A stretch of 64,000 bases of DNA from Paramecium octaurelia (lineage: Eukaryota; Ciliophora; Oligohymenophorea; Peniculida; Parameciidae), in NCBI GenBank assembly GCA_905182995.1, contig CAJJDP010000044.1, positions 381,060 through 445,059 of the forward strand, given 5' to 3'. Of the stretch, positions 11,356 through 25,837 are shown piece by piece (within the stretch, counting starts at the first letter, position 1; each line of letters begins with the position of its first letter). The notes beneath the pieces were generated by a model. The model did not search any database. It was not told where the DNA came from and was given only the letters and a program-made list of their open reading frames with translations. The position numbers and the translations under genes are program-made.

Positions 11356-12737
11356 AATAAATTTAGATAGCAAGTAGAGAATGAGAGATATTTCAAAATA
11401 ATAGAAAAAATAATGCAAAACAAGTGATTAAATTTAATTTTAGATTTTGATTTTATATTTGATTATGACATTGCAAATCAGATAGTTGAATTCACTTTAT
11501 TGGATTGAGCAACCAATTGTCCTAAAACTTATTCCAATTCTGATTCATTAAGATTGCCTATCAAGGCTTTCTTTTCAACACCATATTCTAAATATTTTAC
11601 TCAATAGTACTGTATCTGATGAGTACATATGGGTCAATTGATTCGCACTCTCTGACGACAAATGGGAAATGAGGATTTGCATCCTTCCATTGCCAATAGT
11701 TTTTAGATACAAGATTTCTATGGTTTGATCATTTTTGTATACCTTACGCCTTCAGACCTGCCGCATGTCTAACAGAAGACGAATCTTAATTCTTTTACTG
11801 AGTTTCCTAGTTATTTGTACCAAGACATTTTATTATAATAAAAATAATAATGGGAGGTGTGTGCGGACATCATCACAGTCATCATAATTAAATTCCAAAA
11901 TCCCCAGGAGGACCTCATAGAACTGGGTGTTCATTTATCAATCCTGAGCCGATGAAGTTTAATATTATATTCGAAAATCTTCGTCTCCAATACCCGACTA
12001 AGTCATGTCATCTGAGTATCAAATTAGCAGGAGAAATTCTATTGGAAACACCAAACCATATAGATTTAGATGGTAAACATGCTGTAATTAATTAACTAAC
12101 CTTAGTGGAAGAAAATTGTTGAAACATAAATCAAAGCCAATATTCTTGAGCTACATGAGAAGAAACTAGAATTTTATCTATTTGAAGAAAAGAATGTAAT
12201 TGCGACTTTGGAGATTCCCGTTTTTGATATCATTAGCGGTCCTATTCATTTTGATTATTCAATCGGCAAAGGCAGGCTATCCTTCGATATGCAAATGGCT
12301 TAGATACTTTAAATAGATATTAATCCTATTGAAATAGATTGCAGTTATGTTGAGAGCATAAAAGACAAGGCCTATGTCTTTAATTTGAGATTAGTAACAA
12401 GGAAAATGTACTTTACATCCCCAAATTCTGAAAGTTTTTATAATCCTGCATATTTGAGAGGGTTTAATTCATCTCTTAACAATTTTCTCTAAGAGATGAT
12501 GTTCAGGACTACTTGGAATAGTTCATCTGAATTACCCATTTTTAGTATTGAGTTGCCATCTAATGAATTGTACAATAGTGCATTGTAAGTTTGCATATGG
12601 AGTATCAATAAAGCCAATGAATTCCAATCCCCTGGAATTTGTTCAATCAAATCACTCAAAGAAAAATACGAAAAAGAAGTATTTATAGACTAGAACCTCT
12701 TTGCAGAGACCTTTATTGCCTTACATAAACTAATTTA
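11356..12737. repeat. 1382-bp exact direct repeat, copy 2
   Basis: Second copy of 9973-11354. This copy continues without a break into the rest of the gene, so it is the one to keep if the repeat is an assembly artefact. Confidence 0.93.
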
Positions 12738-14921
12738 AGAAGATGATGAAGAGGACTTCCAAATGTATCAGTAATTCAAAACTACCGTTACTAAAAGTTT
12801 ATGGTGTAAAGGCAATAAAGTAGGTACAATACAGTGTAAGTTTAACGTAAAACTTCCCAGGTTTCTTAAATAGAAATTAGTAGGTATTAGAACTGAGAAT
12901 GGTTGCACATTAGGTGTTAATATTTGTAGTTCTAAGTCAGTTGCTCAGATTGCAGAGATAACAACTATCTTTTAAAAGTTGTATGAATCTATGTTTAAGA
13001 TGCAATCGTTAAGTCATAATGATCCAAATAGAGCAATGCTCTAACATCAGGCCCTTACTATAAGTTAACAACTTTTAGTTGAAGTTTAAAAAGCTGATAA
13101 AGATACTAATTCCAAATTATTCTACTATAAAAACTAGGAGGATTTATTTAAGGCTTAGGAATATTTTATTAAGATAGCAGAATAAATAACAAAATATATA
13201 GATAAATTAGATGATAATCTAAGGGAAGTTTGCTATGAGATTTTATTAGTATTAATTGATAGAGGAGAATTTCGATTGCATTCGCTAGGATATTTTGAGG
13301 AATGTAAGCAATTGTCCAAAAAGCAATTGGAACTAAAAAACTCTGTGAATCTCCATTATTCGGAATTTATGCTCCAAACATTAAATTGGGTGCTTCTTAA
13401 GGTTCCATTGAAAACTCAATAGTAAAATGAGAGAAAATTTATGATGAGATTCATGGTTTTAGCATTCATTAGAATATATAACTTTAAGGATTAATTGTTG
13501 AAATGCATCAATAAACCTAATGATCCTTAATTAGTAGAGTGGAGAGGGAACGAATTTTAATTAGAAGAACAAGATGTTTTTATAAATGAATAAGTAGCTA
13601 TGATTTTTGATTGGCAGACATACTTTTATAATTATCTCTCTTAAAACCAATAATATTAAATAAATCAAACCATGTGTGACGAGTAATGGAAGTCAACCTT
13701 CTAGAAAAGGAGTTTAATTTATCAATATTTTATCATGGATTTCTGCACTTACATCTAATGCATTCTGAAGAAGAACAATATACAATGGCAACATGTGCCT
13801 GGGTATAAATAATTATTGAAATCTTTTCTTTGTGAGTTGAAATTAAAAGAATCATACACGACATCATTTTTTGATTGTGTGATGGCAATTTCGAGAAATA
13901 CGAGTATTATCAATATTATTGTAATGATATTATTTAATAAAACTAAGTAAGATCTACCTTTATAATTAGTTTGTATTAATCGGATTAGGTCATATAGGTT
14001 TTCGATTTATTGAGTTTAATGATAAATTAATGCCCTTAAACATTAACAGTTTTTGATTACCCATTCTTTTTAAATGGGATAAGAATTGTATTAACATAAT
14101 CAGAACATGCTATAGCAATAGCAACAGTTTTGGAGTTGATTTACACTAATTTTTTGAAATTCCCTATAGAGTTCAGAAAGGCAGTGATCGATTTGTTATT
14201 TGAGCCAATATGTTTTGAATTGTTTCTCCATTGGTCAAAGACGGTAAGGACAGTTTTTATGAGTTTTCTACTCTATCGGATATGCCACCAATATCGAAAT
14301 AACAAGATTTCAGTAATGGATGAGGAACTGTTTGAATAATAGTATTTGATAGCCTCGAAGCCTAGGAAGAATTTTAGTTTTTACGAGAATAGAAAGGAGG
14401 AGAAACAATTAATTGTATAGTTTTGATATGATAACTAGGCAGATTACATCTACTTGAAATACACAAGGTTTATGATGAACATAGAACAGGTCAAGATTCA
14501 ATTGAAGTAGTTTCCAGTCCATAAAGATTTGACTGGTCTAGAGAGTTTGAAGGAGAAGTTGGCTTAGAAGAATCAGTATCATTAGGAGAGTCAGAATATC
14601 ATCATATAGGAGTAGAGATAAGATGATAAGGAGGAGATTCCGTCTGAAAAGTAGATAATTTTTGAGAGAAGGAACGAGTATAGAAACCCTACTAGAAAGA
14701 GAACTATCATCTTGTCAGACAATAAATATAAATATTTAAAAGTAGCTTTAAATGAGTTTTCTGATTTGACTAAACAATACACTAGATGGAGATATTAATC
14801 TATGAATATGAGTGGGGAGGAGTTGAGTCCAGAAGAGAAAAGTTAGGCGTATTTGAACTTCTAGGTTCCTCAAATTAAGATATTGGTGCATTATGATTAG
14901 AAGGAAGGGAAGCAAGATTGA
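11850..14921 (+). CDS. Large hypothetical protein with C2-like N-terminus
   Basis: About 1000 residues. After a His-rich start (MGGVCGHHHSHHNQ) residues 40-190 have the alternating beta pattern of a C2-like domain (CHLSIKLAGEILLETPNHID; ILELHEKKLEFYLFEEKNVI). The remaining 800 residues are helical and unrecognised; a conserved-looking stretch is FELFLHWSKTVRTVFMSF. Introns proposed: 12084-12105, 13969-13988 (20 nt) and 14415-14438 (24 nt, which removes an in-frame TGA). C2 domains bind lipids or proteins; here that is inference. Start chosen as first ATG after the AT-rich leader. The 5' 888 bp are duplicated upstream. Confidence 0.78.
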
Positions 14922-14974
14922 TATATTAACTATTTATGCTCTTGATTTGAAGATTTAATTTAAATAAATTAATT

Positions 14975-16723
<1,749 letters not shown>

Positions 16724-16794
16724 TAAATAACAATAAAAAAAATATTTAAAATCACAATATATAAAAAATAATTCAAATAATATAATACATTTTA

Positions 16795-19760
16795 TCAATT
16801 ATTCATTAATTTCTCCCATTCTAAAATAGTTTATTCAAGATTTTCAACACTTTGTTGCAACCTGTCTTCAGCAAACTTTGACATGATAGACCAAAGTGGT
16901 CTTACAATGAATTTGAAAAATCCGACTTCAGACTTGGCCATAATAGATAACTAAGATTAGAATTATCATACTTAATCTAAATCTTTCATATATGGTAATT
17001 GGGGATATCCAAATTTACCCTCCAAATTATATTGTTCCTAAAATTCCATATTCACTCTTGTACTCCATTCCCTACTCAATTTAAATGGTTTGGCTCCTCC
17101 AGTGAAGTCAGATGTATGAATAATCATGCCTGTCATTAGTTTGATGTCATCTTCAGTTCCAAAGTTGAGTTCCTTGATTTTGGCTTCAAAGTTTTTGATT
17201 AAATTAAAATGCTCTGTTATATCTGTGTATAGAATATTGGAAATGAAGAGTTTGCGAAAATCTCTGAATTCAACTGATGTAAAATTAGGAATAATATTTG
17301 TTGAAGGAGCACATAACAATTTGATTGAAGTAGCTGCGTGATGTTACTCCAACACACTTCTATCATGATACCTAATAGCCAAATTTGACAAACTGTTGAT
17401 TTCAAAAATGTTTGTTCTGCCTGTATGAGATACATCATGACACAATCCAGATAGAATCAATGCAAATTTAGTGAATTAATTTAGTAAATGGGCATATTAG
17501 GTTTTCATTATTTCCAAACTGATGGCATGTGTGCATTACATAACTGTAACTCCATGATCATAATTATGAAATTAATTGCCTCTCTTATTATATTTATACT
17601 CCAATGCGCACAAAAAACTACATAATGCATCCTCGCTTATCTTATACTCTTCAATAAAATTATTTCTTCTCAATATTGAAAATACCACTTTCTATTTCTC
17701 TAACCAATCTGCACTGTAGGCCAATATATTAAAATCAAAATTATCTATATTCTCAATACAAGTTTCAGTGATCATATCCGGATAAAAATGATTGATCCCT
17801 TTGGTTTTTGGTATCAAACGAAAACTCTCACTCTCCTAGAGTGAATTTCTTTAATCTAAATGTTTAGGACTGAAACTTGGACTGTAATTTTTAAACTGTG
17901 ACTATTTTTGTGTTGCCTTAGGCTTAAACATTTGCACTACTGAATTTTTTAGTTATGGGTGTTTTTATTCTAACTTATCCAAATATTGTGTAGTTTCTTA
18001 TTAAAGAAAACTCTTTCTAAGTTTTTGCCATTAGCTTGCATCCAATGATTTTTAATTATATCTAAACCAACCCTACTGAAATATCACATAAAACCCTTTG
18101 AAATATTTCTCTTCCATTTTCATAAACACTTCGTATGAAGCATTACTATCTGTTATCTTCCATTTATTTTAATCTTGCAATTGATTCTCGATATGCTGGA
18201 TCAAGTTTTTATTCTTAAATATGCTCGTGTATGAAGCATTATGAAATTAAGGGTTAAAATTGATATTGAACTCCTCTGCCAATTTATTAGTTATTGGTTA
18301 TGAAACGAAAGTAATTTATCCTTGTTTATCAAACTCAAATATCACTGAATCTTGTGATTTCACAAAAAATTTGTAAAAGGTAGTTCGATCATAACACTAC
18401 TTAATAAATTTTAAATATTTGTTGAAACTCAAATTAAGTTGTTTGTAAACATTCATATCTTCTTTTCTATTTAAATCAAAGCAAATATAAACGCTCAAGT
18501 TTAGGGAATCTCTAAAATCAAATTCTACGTATGGATGCATACTTAGAAAAGATGAGTTGTCCTTACACACTTTATATCTTTCACTTAAAATAGAGATTGA
18601 TTTATGAATAAAGAAATATTTAGAACATCTAATGAAAGCTATCCCTATATCTTGAATCATATGAGATAGTTGTAACAAATTAAAACATTAGACTCTAGCC
18701 TATTTTATAGTTTCAAGCAGAAAATAAGCTAGTTGATTGACTTCCTCAAAAAATTAGTATTCATTGCAGAGGGATAAAAAAGATTCAATAACAATTTTAT
18801 GTTCTCCTTTGGAATGATAACAAAATAAATATGAGGAATTTTATATTTTGAGGAAGTAGTTGCCTTTGAATTTATGAGTTTAAAATAAGGAGTTTATTTC
18901 AGGACAAGATTCTGAAATCTGAATCACATTGTCCTCTAGTATTGTTTAAATCTCTAATTACAGCTGATCTGTTAATTGTATTTCATCAAATTACCCAGTT
19001 TCTGAGTGATAAATTTCGTTGTTATTAATAAAAGATATTTCATCTGCATCAACCAAACTTTTCATAAAAGTTCTTAAGACATTATTTAAATTTTGGGTAG
19101 ATAATTTATCATCCATCAAAAGTAGATGGCATCTCAAATAGTCATTGAAATGTTACTGTAATTAAAATGAATAAATTTACTTTCATATCCTTATAAAGCT
19201 ATTAAAGATTTTCAATAACCTGAGTAGACTTAGTTATGTTGGTTTCTTATTTAGATTCAGTTAATTTGGATACTTATTTCTACGAATTGCTAGGCGTTGA
19301 CGTTGCAGTTTTAGTTATAAACTCTCCAACCTTTCTGAGTTTTTCACTGAGTTCATGATTTAGGTGCTTAATAATGATTTAGAATCAATACAAATTATGA
19401 ATCAGATTGCCAGAGTGTTGTAAGTTGATCTAACTGATCAATAAGATTTGTTTCATTGAATTAGGAAACTCTCGACAGGGAGTTTCCTCTTCTTCTTTAT
19501 CTAATGTGGCTATCATTCTCTTCAAAAGATTAATATCTTATCTTTGGTTATGGTTCTAGAGTTTGTAAATATTAAAGGATGGCACTCTGGTAATCTTAAT
19601 CATCATAGATGGAGCATATAAGGTTATTCAATTGATAATCTTTGGTGGTCAGATTCACTTTCAATAAATGCTTTTATTTAGACGAAATAAGCCCTTTCTA
19701 CTCGAGATCATTTATTTAGTTAAAAAACTTAATGTAGTTGCTTAATTTTTCTTTAGGCAT
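16795..19760 (-). CDS. 3',5'-cyclic nucleotide phosphodiesterase
   Basis: Hydrolyses cAMP and/or cGMP. The C-terminal catalytic domain shows the metal-binding motifs: FHNYDHGVTVMQ (HNxxH), CHDVSHTGRTN (HDxxHxGxxN), and the later MIIHTSDFTGGAKP with its metal Asp. The end EVGFFKFIVRPLWSIMSKFA is family-typical. The N-terminal 500 residues contain coiled coil and possible GAF-like regulatory segments, which I cannot confirm. Introns include 16951-16971 (21 nt) that joins the last exon, and two in the N-terminal half ending AAG and CAG. About 950 aa. The start at 19760 lies 18 bp from the stop of the upstream acylphosphatase gene on the same strand. Confidence 0.9.
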
Positions 19761-19778
19761 AAATATTTTATTATAAAA

Positions 19779-20173
19779 TCACTTCTATTTTTTATCGTCT
19801 CTTACTGAGAAATCTTTATATTATAATTTATCAATTTCCCTTTCATTTGTCTTTATCATCTTCTCAATTCTATCAATTAAATAAAATTAAAATACTTGCT
19901 TTTTGGAGATCCAACATTAGATAACCAATGAATCCTAAGATAGTTAAGAATCACAAATTATTTTACATTTCTTCACACTTTTTTTGATCACCTTAAGCAA
20001 CTCCTTTGACTGATCCATCTTTTTAATTTTCAACCCATCCTACCAATCCCAAATGAGTTCCTTGCTCTTTTGTAAACTTCCGAAAGAATACCCCTATTTT
20101 AGATACGAAAAGTTGACGTACCTTGTACTTTTCCAATAACCTGAAAATCAAAGCTAAAATACTTTTTGATCAT
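19779..20173 (-). CDS. Acylphosphatase
   Basis: Small enzyme that hydrolyses the carboxyl-phosphate bond of acylphosphates. Seen: GKVQGVFFRKFTKEQ (the phosphate-binding loop with catalytic Arg), LGLVGWVENQKDGSVKGVAQ, and SNVGSPKSKI near the end; the substrate-binding Asn is in WVEN. Three introns, 20094-20121 (28 nt), 19935-19966 (32 nt) and 19870-19895 (26 nt), all TAG, are needed to give about 102 aa, the normal size. Its ATG is only 18 bp from the ATG of the divergent coiled-coil gene. Confidence 0.95.
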
Positions 20174-20191
20174 TTTAATTTAATGTTATAA

Positions 20192-21428
20192 ATGAATAAA
20201 ACTGGAACAGGTTTTAAGACTCTTAAATTAAGATCATCTCACTCCTTTCGTCCATAAAGTGCTTATTAGGAATAAATAGTAAGCATAATTCCATTTGAAA
20301 TGAGTGAACAAGCTTACTAAACCTCTCTTAAGATGGATCTATTAAATATTGAAGATGAAATCTCAAAACTAAATAAATTGGGCATTCAATAATCTAGATT
20401 GAGTTCAAACCATACCCAAAAAATAAAACAATGGATTACCAATATAAAAATGAATGATAAATGTTTGGACCCTCAAAGAGTTATTCAAATTTGCAATTGT
20501 TCTGATGTCAATGAGACTGTTGTTAAATTGTACAACATGATCCAAAATTTTGACTTCTATGTTAATAAAATAACAGAACTCCAATGTATTCATTACTTAT
20601 AATATGAATAATGTTTTACTAACTTCTAATCGAATTACTTCTAAAAAATAGCATCCCAAGGTATATTACCAAATAGGTTCTTGATGAGTCTATTGAATTT
20701 GGAGATTATTGAATATTTAGTTTAGAAGAAAGGGGATCAGAATCACTCAAATGGAGAAAGCATTTTACAATAAAAACTGTATGATTTAAAAGATGAGAAT
20801 ATAAAACTAATGAGTGACATCAAATAGTTATAACTTCAATGTAGAAAATTGCAAGATTAATTACAAAGTTCAACCTCTTTGAGTCAAAGTTAATTGAGTC
20901 AGGTTACTGTTGAATTGCCTCCTAATCCTACTTCATATTATAATAAAGTAATTGATGAAGTCAAAGATAGTTATTAGAATCTCGTCACTATGCTTAGAGA
21001 TGTAAACATCTTCTGAATAAATAAATAGGAAAATCTGTAGCTTGGATTGAAATTAAGTGAAATGCAATAAAAATATACAAATGCGAGCAATGAAATCATA
21101 GAATTAAATAAAAAAGTTGATAGTATGAAGACTCAGAAAGTGAAATTGCATATTTATATAATAGGATGACTTGTATAAAAGATTTGTGGCTAAATACAAA
21201 ACTACAGAAGAGTTTGAATAATCATATGAAGCTGCCTTAAAGGAGGAGTACACTTCTATGGAAAAGTCATTCAAACAAAAAATATCATAGTTATAATTGA
21301 GCATTGATCAAAATACTAGGGACTATTAAAAGAAATTGGTACGATTTGCTTTGAGTATAATTAGCTTGAGCAAAAGTAAATTATAGATTAATAGACCGAT
21401 AGAGAAAGAATGTTAATTAAAAAAATGA
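20192..21428 (+). CDS. Coiled-coil hypothetical protein
   Basis: About 395 residues, helical throughout, with clear coiled coil in the second half (LYDLKDENIKLMSDIKQLQL; QENLQLGLKLSEMQQKYTNA). Two introns, 21002-21028 (contains a TGA) and 21140-21164 (starts GTGAAA). No known domain. Possibly cytoskeletal or ciliary; inference only. Confidence 0.75.
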
Positions 21429-21429
21429 G

Positions 21430-22170
21430 TTTATATTAAAAACTTTGAATTAATATTTCAATAATTATTTTGATAGGTCAACCTTTCTTATTCTTGCTCT
21501 ACTAAACGTTACTTCTCCTCTTATTTTATCCTCAGATCCTAGATGTTCACACATCCATATTACTTCAATACGTTTCTTAATTTAGTAGTCATTCTCAGAC
21601 TTGGGAACTCTCAAACTCATTAAGGCCAACTATGATTTATTTTAAGTGCACAGAGATGATATGGCAATCATGATTTCACAAAAGTACAAAACTGTTTGAA
21701 TTATTACTAATCCTAATTACATTGGATAATTCAAAGTTGGAATAATATACTGCATCACTTCAAGTGCAAGAGATACAATGGTTATTAGCACAAACGAAAA
21801 TAGTTCTGGAAACTTTAGTTATTTAATAGCTTGTACCTATTCTTTAATATTCCCGCTATATCCATTTGATAATCGAAATCCTTCAAGCACAGCCCAAATG
21901 AGCAGCAATACTAAATTCAATGTATCCATTAAATTAGATTTGACTATCCAAAGCTATAAATGAGATGAAATCATATATTTTTACTCTCTGAATATTAATA
22001 CCTAAAGTGATATACAAGAATAATAAGGAGAAATATGCATTGAAGTACAGTAACTTCTGTAATAACAAACTAGCTGTCAATTAGGATTCTAGGAAACGAG
22101 TTGCTCTTGGGCGAGGATACGAAGTCGATCCGTAAATAATATGTCTTATACTTTGTTTATTATTTTACAT
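21430..22170 (-). CDS. TMEM17: TMEM17-like transition-zone membrane protein
   Basis: Four-helix membrane protein of the TMEM17/TMEM216 type, part of the MKS/B9 module of the ciliary transition zone in other eukaryotes. Seen: LLLQKLLYFNAYFSLLFLYI (first helix, like the family's LPLQMLLYFN), then after a 34-nt intron (about 21893-21926) LLLIWAVLEGFRLSNGYSGN, matching the family's E-x-x-R-L-x-x-GY-x-GN signature, then two more helices (FSFVLITIVSLALEV; LGLVIIQTVLYFCEIMIAIS). The start MQNNKQSIRH is 9 bp from the start of the divergent gene. The 3' end is not resolved: the frame stays open past 21430 into the neighbour (to about 21285), so a last short intron is likely. Confidence 0.75.
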
Positions 22171-22179
22171 ATTAAAAAA

Positions 22180-24392
22180 ATGTAATAGGAAGATCTCACA
22201 CCGTGGCTAATTTAAATGTTACAACCAGTATATCAATAAATTGTATTGCTAGTATTCTTCCATCTTTGAGACTATGTACTCGGTTGGATTTAAAATATTT
22301 GACACAATTATCTTGAAATAAGGAGAACCCAAATAATGGTTCTACATGGACGATAAAGTAATCATAATGATAAATTTCGAAAGCATTGTATTAAAACACA
22401 TGATGATGAATGGTTGAAATGGAGAGTTTTTGGGACTTATTGCAGAGCCAAGAATGTAAATAGACTAAGTGAATTTATACAATCTGACAACTTGGATTAA
22501 GTATAATTGCAACCTCCATGCAGTTGTGAGGAATTACAAACTACATGCAAATGCTACATATTCCATTTTGAATAGAAATTAGCATAAGGTAACATGAAAT
22601 CATTAAGTCTAATAGGACGCATTTATAGGGCAGTTTCATAAGAAGTAGCTAATGAACTTTTTAAAAATCCTAATGAGAAATCAGAAATCATTACAAATTG
22701 GACTAAGATTATTGGTTGTGGAGTAACAAAATCACCTAAACATATATTTTAAGTAACAGTTTTGAAAGAACAAATTGATGATCAACCTAAATTTAGAGTC
22801 AATAGGAAGAGATTTGCCTAAACTCCCTTATAAAAGGAGGAATTCTCTAAACAAGAAAATATAGTCAAGAAACCAGTCTAACTGAAGGAAGAATATGATA
22901 AATCTTTGGCAGCTTAATAGAATACTAAATGTGAGCATTTTGCATTTAGTTTGCTGAGATTTTTAGAAGGAAGACTCTAAAGATCCATATAACTACTCTA
23001 AGTAGAGTTTTTTATGACTGAAGGAGATCTATAAATATACTTGACAGGTTTAGATAATATTCAATTTCATTCTGATGGAGAACCAGTTGAAATAGCTACC
23101 TTGTATCCTGTGAAACAGTAGGTGCATAACTTTGATAAGTGTGCTGGATTGTATTGCCATTATGCAACCAACAATATTTTTTATGATGAATTCGATGAAT
23201 AATTCTCTTTATTCATAATGGCAGGAGAGAAGGAAACACATAAGAAAATCACTTATAAATCAATATTCCTGGATATGATTGAGAGATTTAAAACCATTAA
23301 AATGTTGGAACCATATCTTAATAAGCCACCGACTGAATAATTGATATTCAAATTGAGGATATGTAATTTTAATTTTAATTCATAGATTATTCATTGGGAG
23401 ATATTACAAATAGCGCTTACTTTAAGCATTTGAAGATATCCAATTTCTACAAATAGGAAACTGTTTGTTAGTTTTGTTTTCATGTTTATAATAAAATAGA
23501 TTCATTGAGAAATCAATATTTAAAAAATAAGAGAACAATACTGAATTCTTAATAAATTGAAGCAGAAGTCTCCAAATTTATGAGTTAAAGTAATTGAATC
23601 AATAATTTTATAGATTATGCCTAGAAGGAAGCTAAGGTTTAAATGAGATTTCATAATAAATTCTTTGATAAACTCAAACAATTTGATACAGATTAGCTAA
23701 AATTCTTTTAGGAATTTACATTGACGAGTGTTCAAGATGATAAATACTTTTTGAAAAGAGGGAAGTTAACGAGATCACTTTAATAGCATCAATAGGCTGG
23801 GTTTTAATTGCCCACTATCATAAAGGTTTAGGTGAATGACAAAGATAATATGATAAAGAAGACAAAGTATTTGATTCCCAAAGAGTAAGCTGAGTCATTG
23901 GGTTTGAAGCATTATTTGGGTCACGCTAAGAATTTGCCATTTAGTGATTAAGGTTTGGCCATTAGCAAAAGTTCACTTGAGTTAAACAAACTTCAAGATA
24001 AGATAAGGGAAATATAGATGATAAAGGAGAGAATGGATTTAGAGAAAATTAAAAGAGTGAGAGAGGATATCTAAGTGATAATGTGCACATATTATGGGAA
24101 GGGAAAGGAAGAGAAGGACCGCTTGATGGATTTTGTTGAGACTCTCAAGAAAAGAGAGTAGTAATTGGAAGCTTTAGAGGATGCATCTGATTAAATAAGA
24201 TCTCCAGCAATCCAAATTGTAACTGACAAGAATGACTTTTTATCCGAAAATCAAAGGAAGATCAAATAAGACAAGGAGAAAAAAGAATAAGAGATATTGT
24301 AGACCAAGAAAGACTTTTTAGAAGTAAATAGTGATCTAGCCTTTTCTGTATTTAGAAGAGATTATGTATCTGAACGCAATAGTGAATATTGA
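22180..24392 (+). CDS. Hypothetical protein with Cys-rich segment
   Basis: About 700 residues. The N-terminal 100 residues resemble a PH-like or other beta fold (GFKIFDTIILKQGEPKQWFY, DDEWLKWRVFGTYCRAKN) followed by a Cys-rich CSCEELQTTCKCYIF; the C-terminal half is charged and helical (NKLQDKIREIQMIKERMDLE). Introns proposed at 22228-22252, 22358-22383 (AAG end), 23363-23385 and 23590-23613. The start may instead be the ATG at 22216, because 22180 is only 9 bp from the divergent TMEM17-like start. No family recognised. Confidence 0.7.
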
Positions 24393-24415
24393 TTTTATAT
24401 TTTAATTTTTTGTAA

Positions 24416-25465
24416 ATGGCTTCCCATCTGATTCGGTATGTATTCGTTATTCTATTCATAGTAAAGATTATGAAACTGGCAAGTTTTTTCTCATCAATAA
24501 TGTGAATGGTGCCACATAAGAGATTACTAAAACAGGGGATTTCATTAAAAAATTTAGCTTGGATTATACTGGCAAGCTAGGATTCAAGAATAGAGTTCAA
24601 TAACCAGATCCATGTCATTATCCATGCAGCATCGAATCATTAACTTAATTTCCCCCATTCTATATACCTTAGCCAGACAAATTTGATGGTTATGCTCAAT
24701 TACCTCGTACTTTGCAGAAGCCTTTTTATAATAATAATATGAGATAGAGATCCGATGCTACAATAGAGAGTGCAATAGAATTAGTGAAATAACAATCATT
24801 CAATAATAAATACCAAATAGACAAACCTATTAAACATATAACAGGAACTCTAAATGATTTTAATTTTGTGTAAAATTTGAAGAAAATTAAAGTACTTGAA
24901 CATCGCAAAAGTACAAAACAGCGAAACTTTACCAATCACATCAACAGCGTCAAAGTGATAAATAAAGAAGAAATTCAAGCACCAAATCTCACTCTACTTC
25001 GAAGGAGCAGAATCAAATCACAACTATTACCCAAAACTCTCCCTTTTGGCAGCAGCAATTCAAGAGAACCCTCTGAATTTAGATATATTGTACCCTTAGA
25101 AGACAAAGAAATTAAAAGTATTCATCAATTCCAATAATATTAATCTGAACACAAGGAAAGTGAAGTTATGTATGAGTCTAGAACATTTGTTAAATCTCAA
25201 AGCCAATCTAAAGTGACACGAAATGATTTGCATTCTTCTCATCTTACATTAAATCACTTTAGAGAATAAGTAGACATTGCCTAAAAAGAAGAAAACGCAT
25301 ACATTATTCCATAAAAAAAGGAAAAACTCTCCATTTCTTCAAAAGGGAGGTTCAGTGCCATTAAAACTAAAAGCAATGGTGATTAATATGTCACAGATCG
25401 AATAATTATGAAACTATGTATTATTGTTAAATATATTATTAGTTTAGCCAGACCTATTTAAATGA
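24416..25465 (+). CDS. Hypothetical basic protein
   Basis: About 330 residues, rich in Lys, Ser, Asn; no hydrophobic helix and no known motif. Starts MASHLIR; introns 24436-24461 and 25418-25442. The second intron brings in the stop (FQPDLFK then TGA at 25463-25465); without it the frame would run on into the convergent roadblock gene. Only 19 bp separate the two stops. Confidence 0.72.
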
Positions 25466-25484
25466 TATTAATATATATATTTAA

Positions 25485-25837
25485 TCATTAATCATCTTCT
25501 CCTTACTTTTTAGGTCCTTAAATAACAATCAATAGAAGGTCTTTGTCGGGTGCAATAAGGATCTCATTTTACTTTGACTTTATCCGTAAAAATGCTAAAT
25601 CATTTGTTGGGTCCAAGTCACGCACCAGTGATCTAGCTTTTTAAGCCAAAATAGGTATCGATTTGGCTATAGTGTCACCTTATTTTACAATCAAAAATAA
25701 CAGTTACCTTCTTCCTTTTTCTCATTCAAATAGGTTGTCCTGGTAATTGTCCCTTCATGATTTACAATCACTATGCCTTAAACTGATTTATGATTTTTAA
25801 TTCTGTTTATTGTGTCTTCAATATCTACGTCTGACAT
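25485..25837 (-). CDS. Dynein light chain roadblock/LC7
   Basis: Small subunit of cytoplasmic and axonemal dynein that dimerises and binds intermediate chains. Seen: MSDVDIEDTINRIKNHKSVQ, GIVIVNHEGTITRTTY, ARSLVRDLDPTNDLAFLRIK, EILIAPDKDLLLIVIQGP, all typical of the roadblock fold. One intron, 25679-25707 (29 nt, AAG end). Length about 107 aa, slightly longer than animal roadblock owing to a short acidic tail. Confidence 0.95.

Noticed and set aside
14360..14450. In-frame TGA as the end of the large C2-like protein near 14424
   Set aside because: A 24-nt GT..TAG intron at 14415-14438 removes it and the frame continues in register to 14921.
21440..22330. A + strand secreted protein with several in-frame TGAs (ISTNENSSGNFSYL region)
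   Set aside because: The minus strand holds a coherent four-helix TMEM17-like gene; the + frames are shadows, and the + neighbour starts only at 22180 or 22216.
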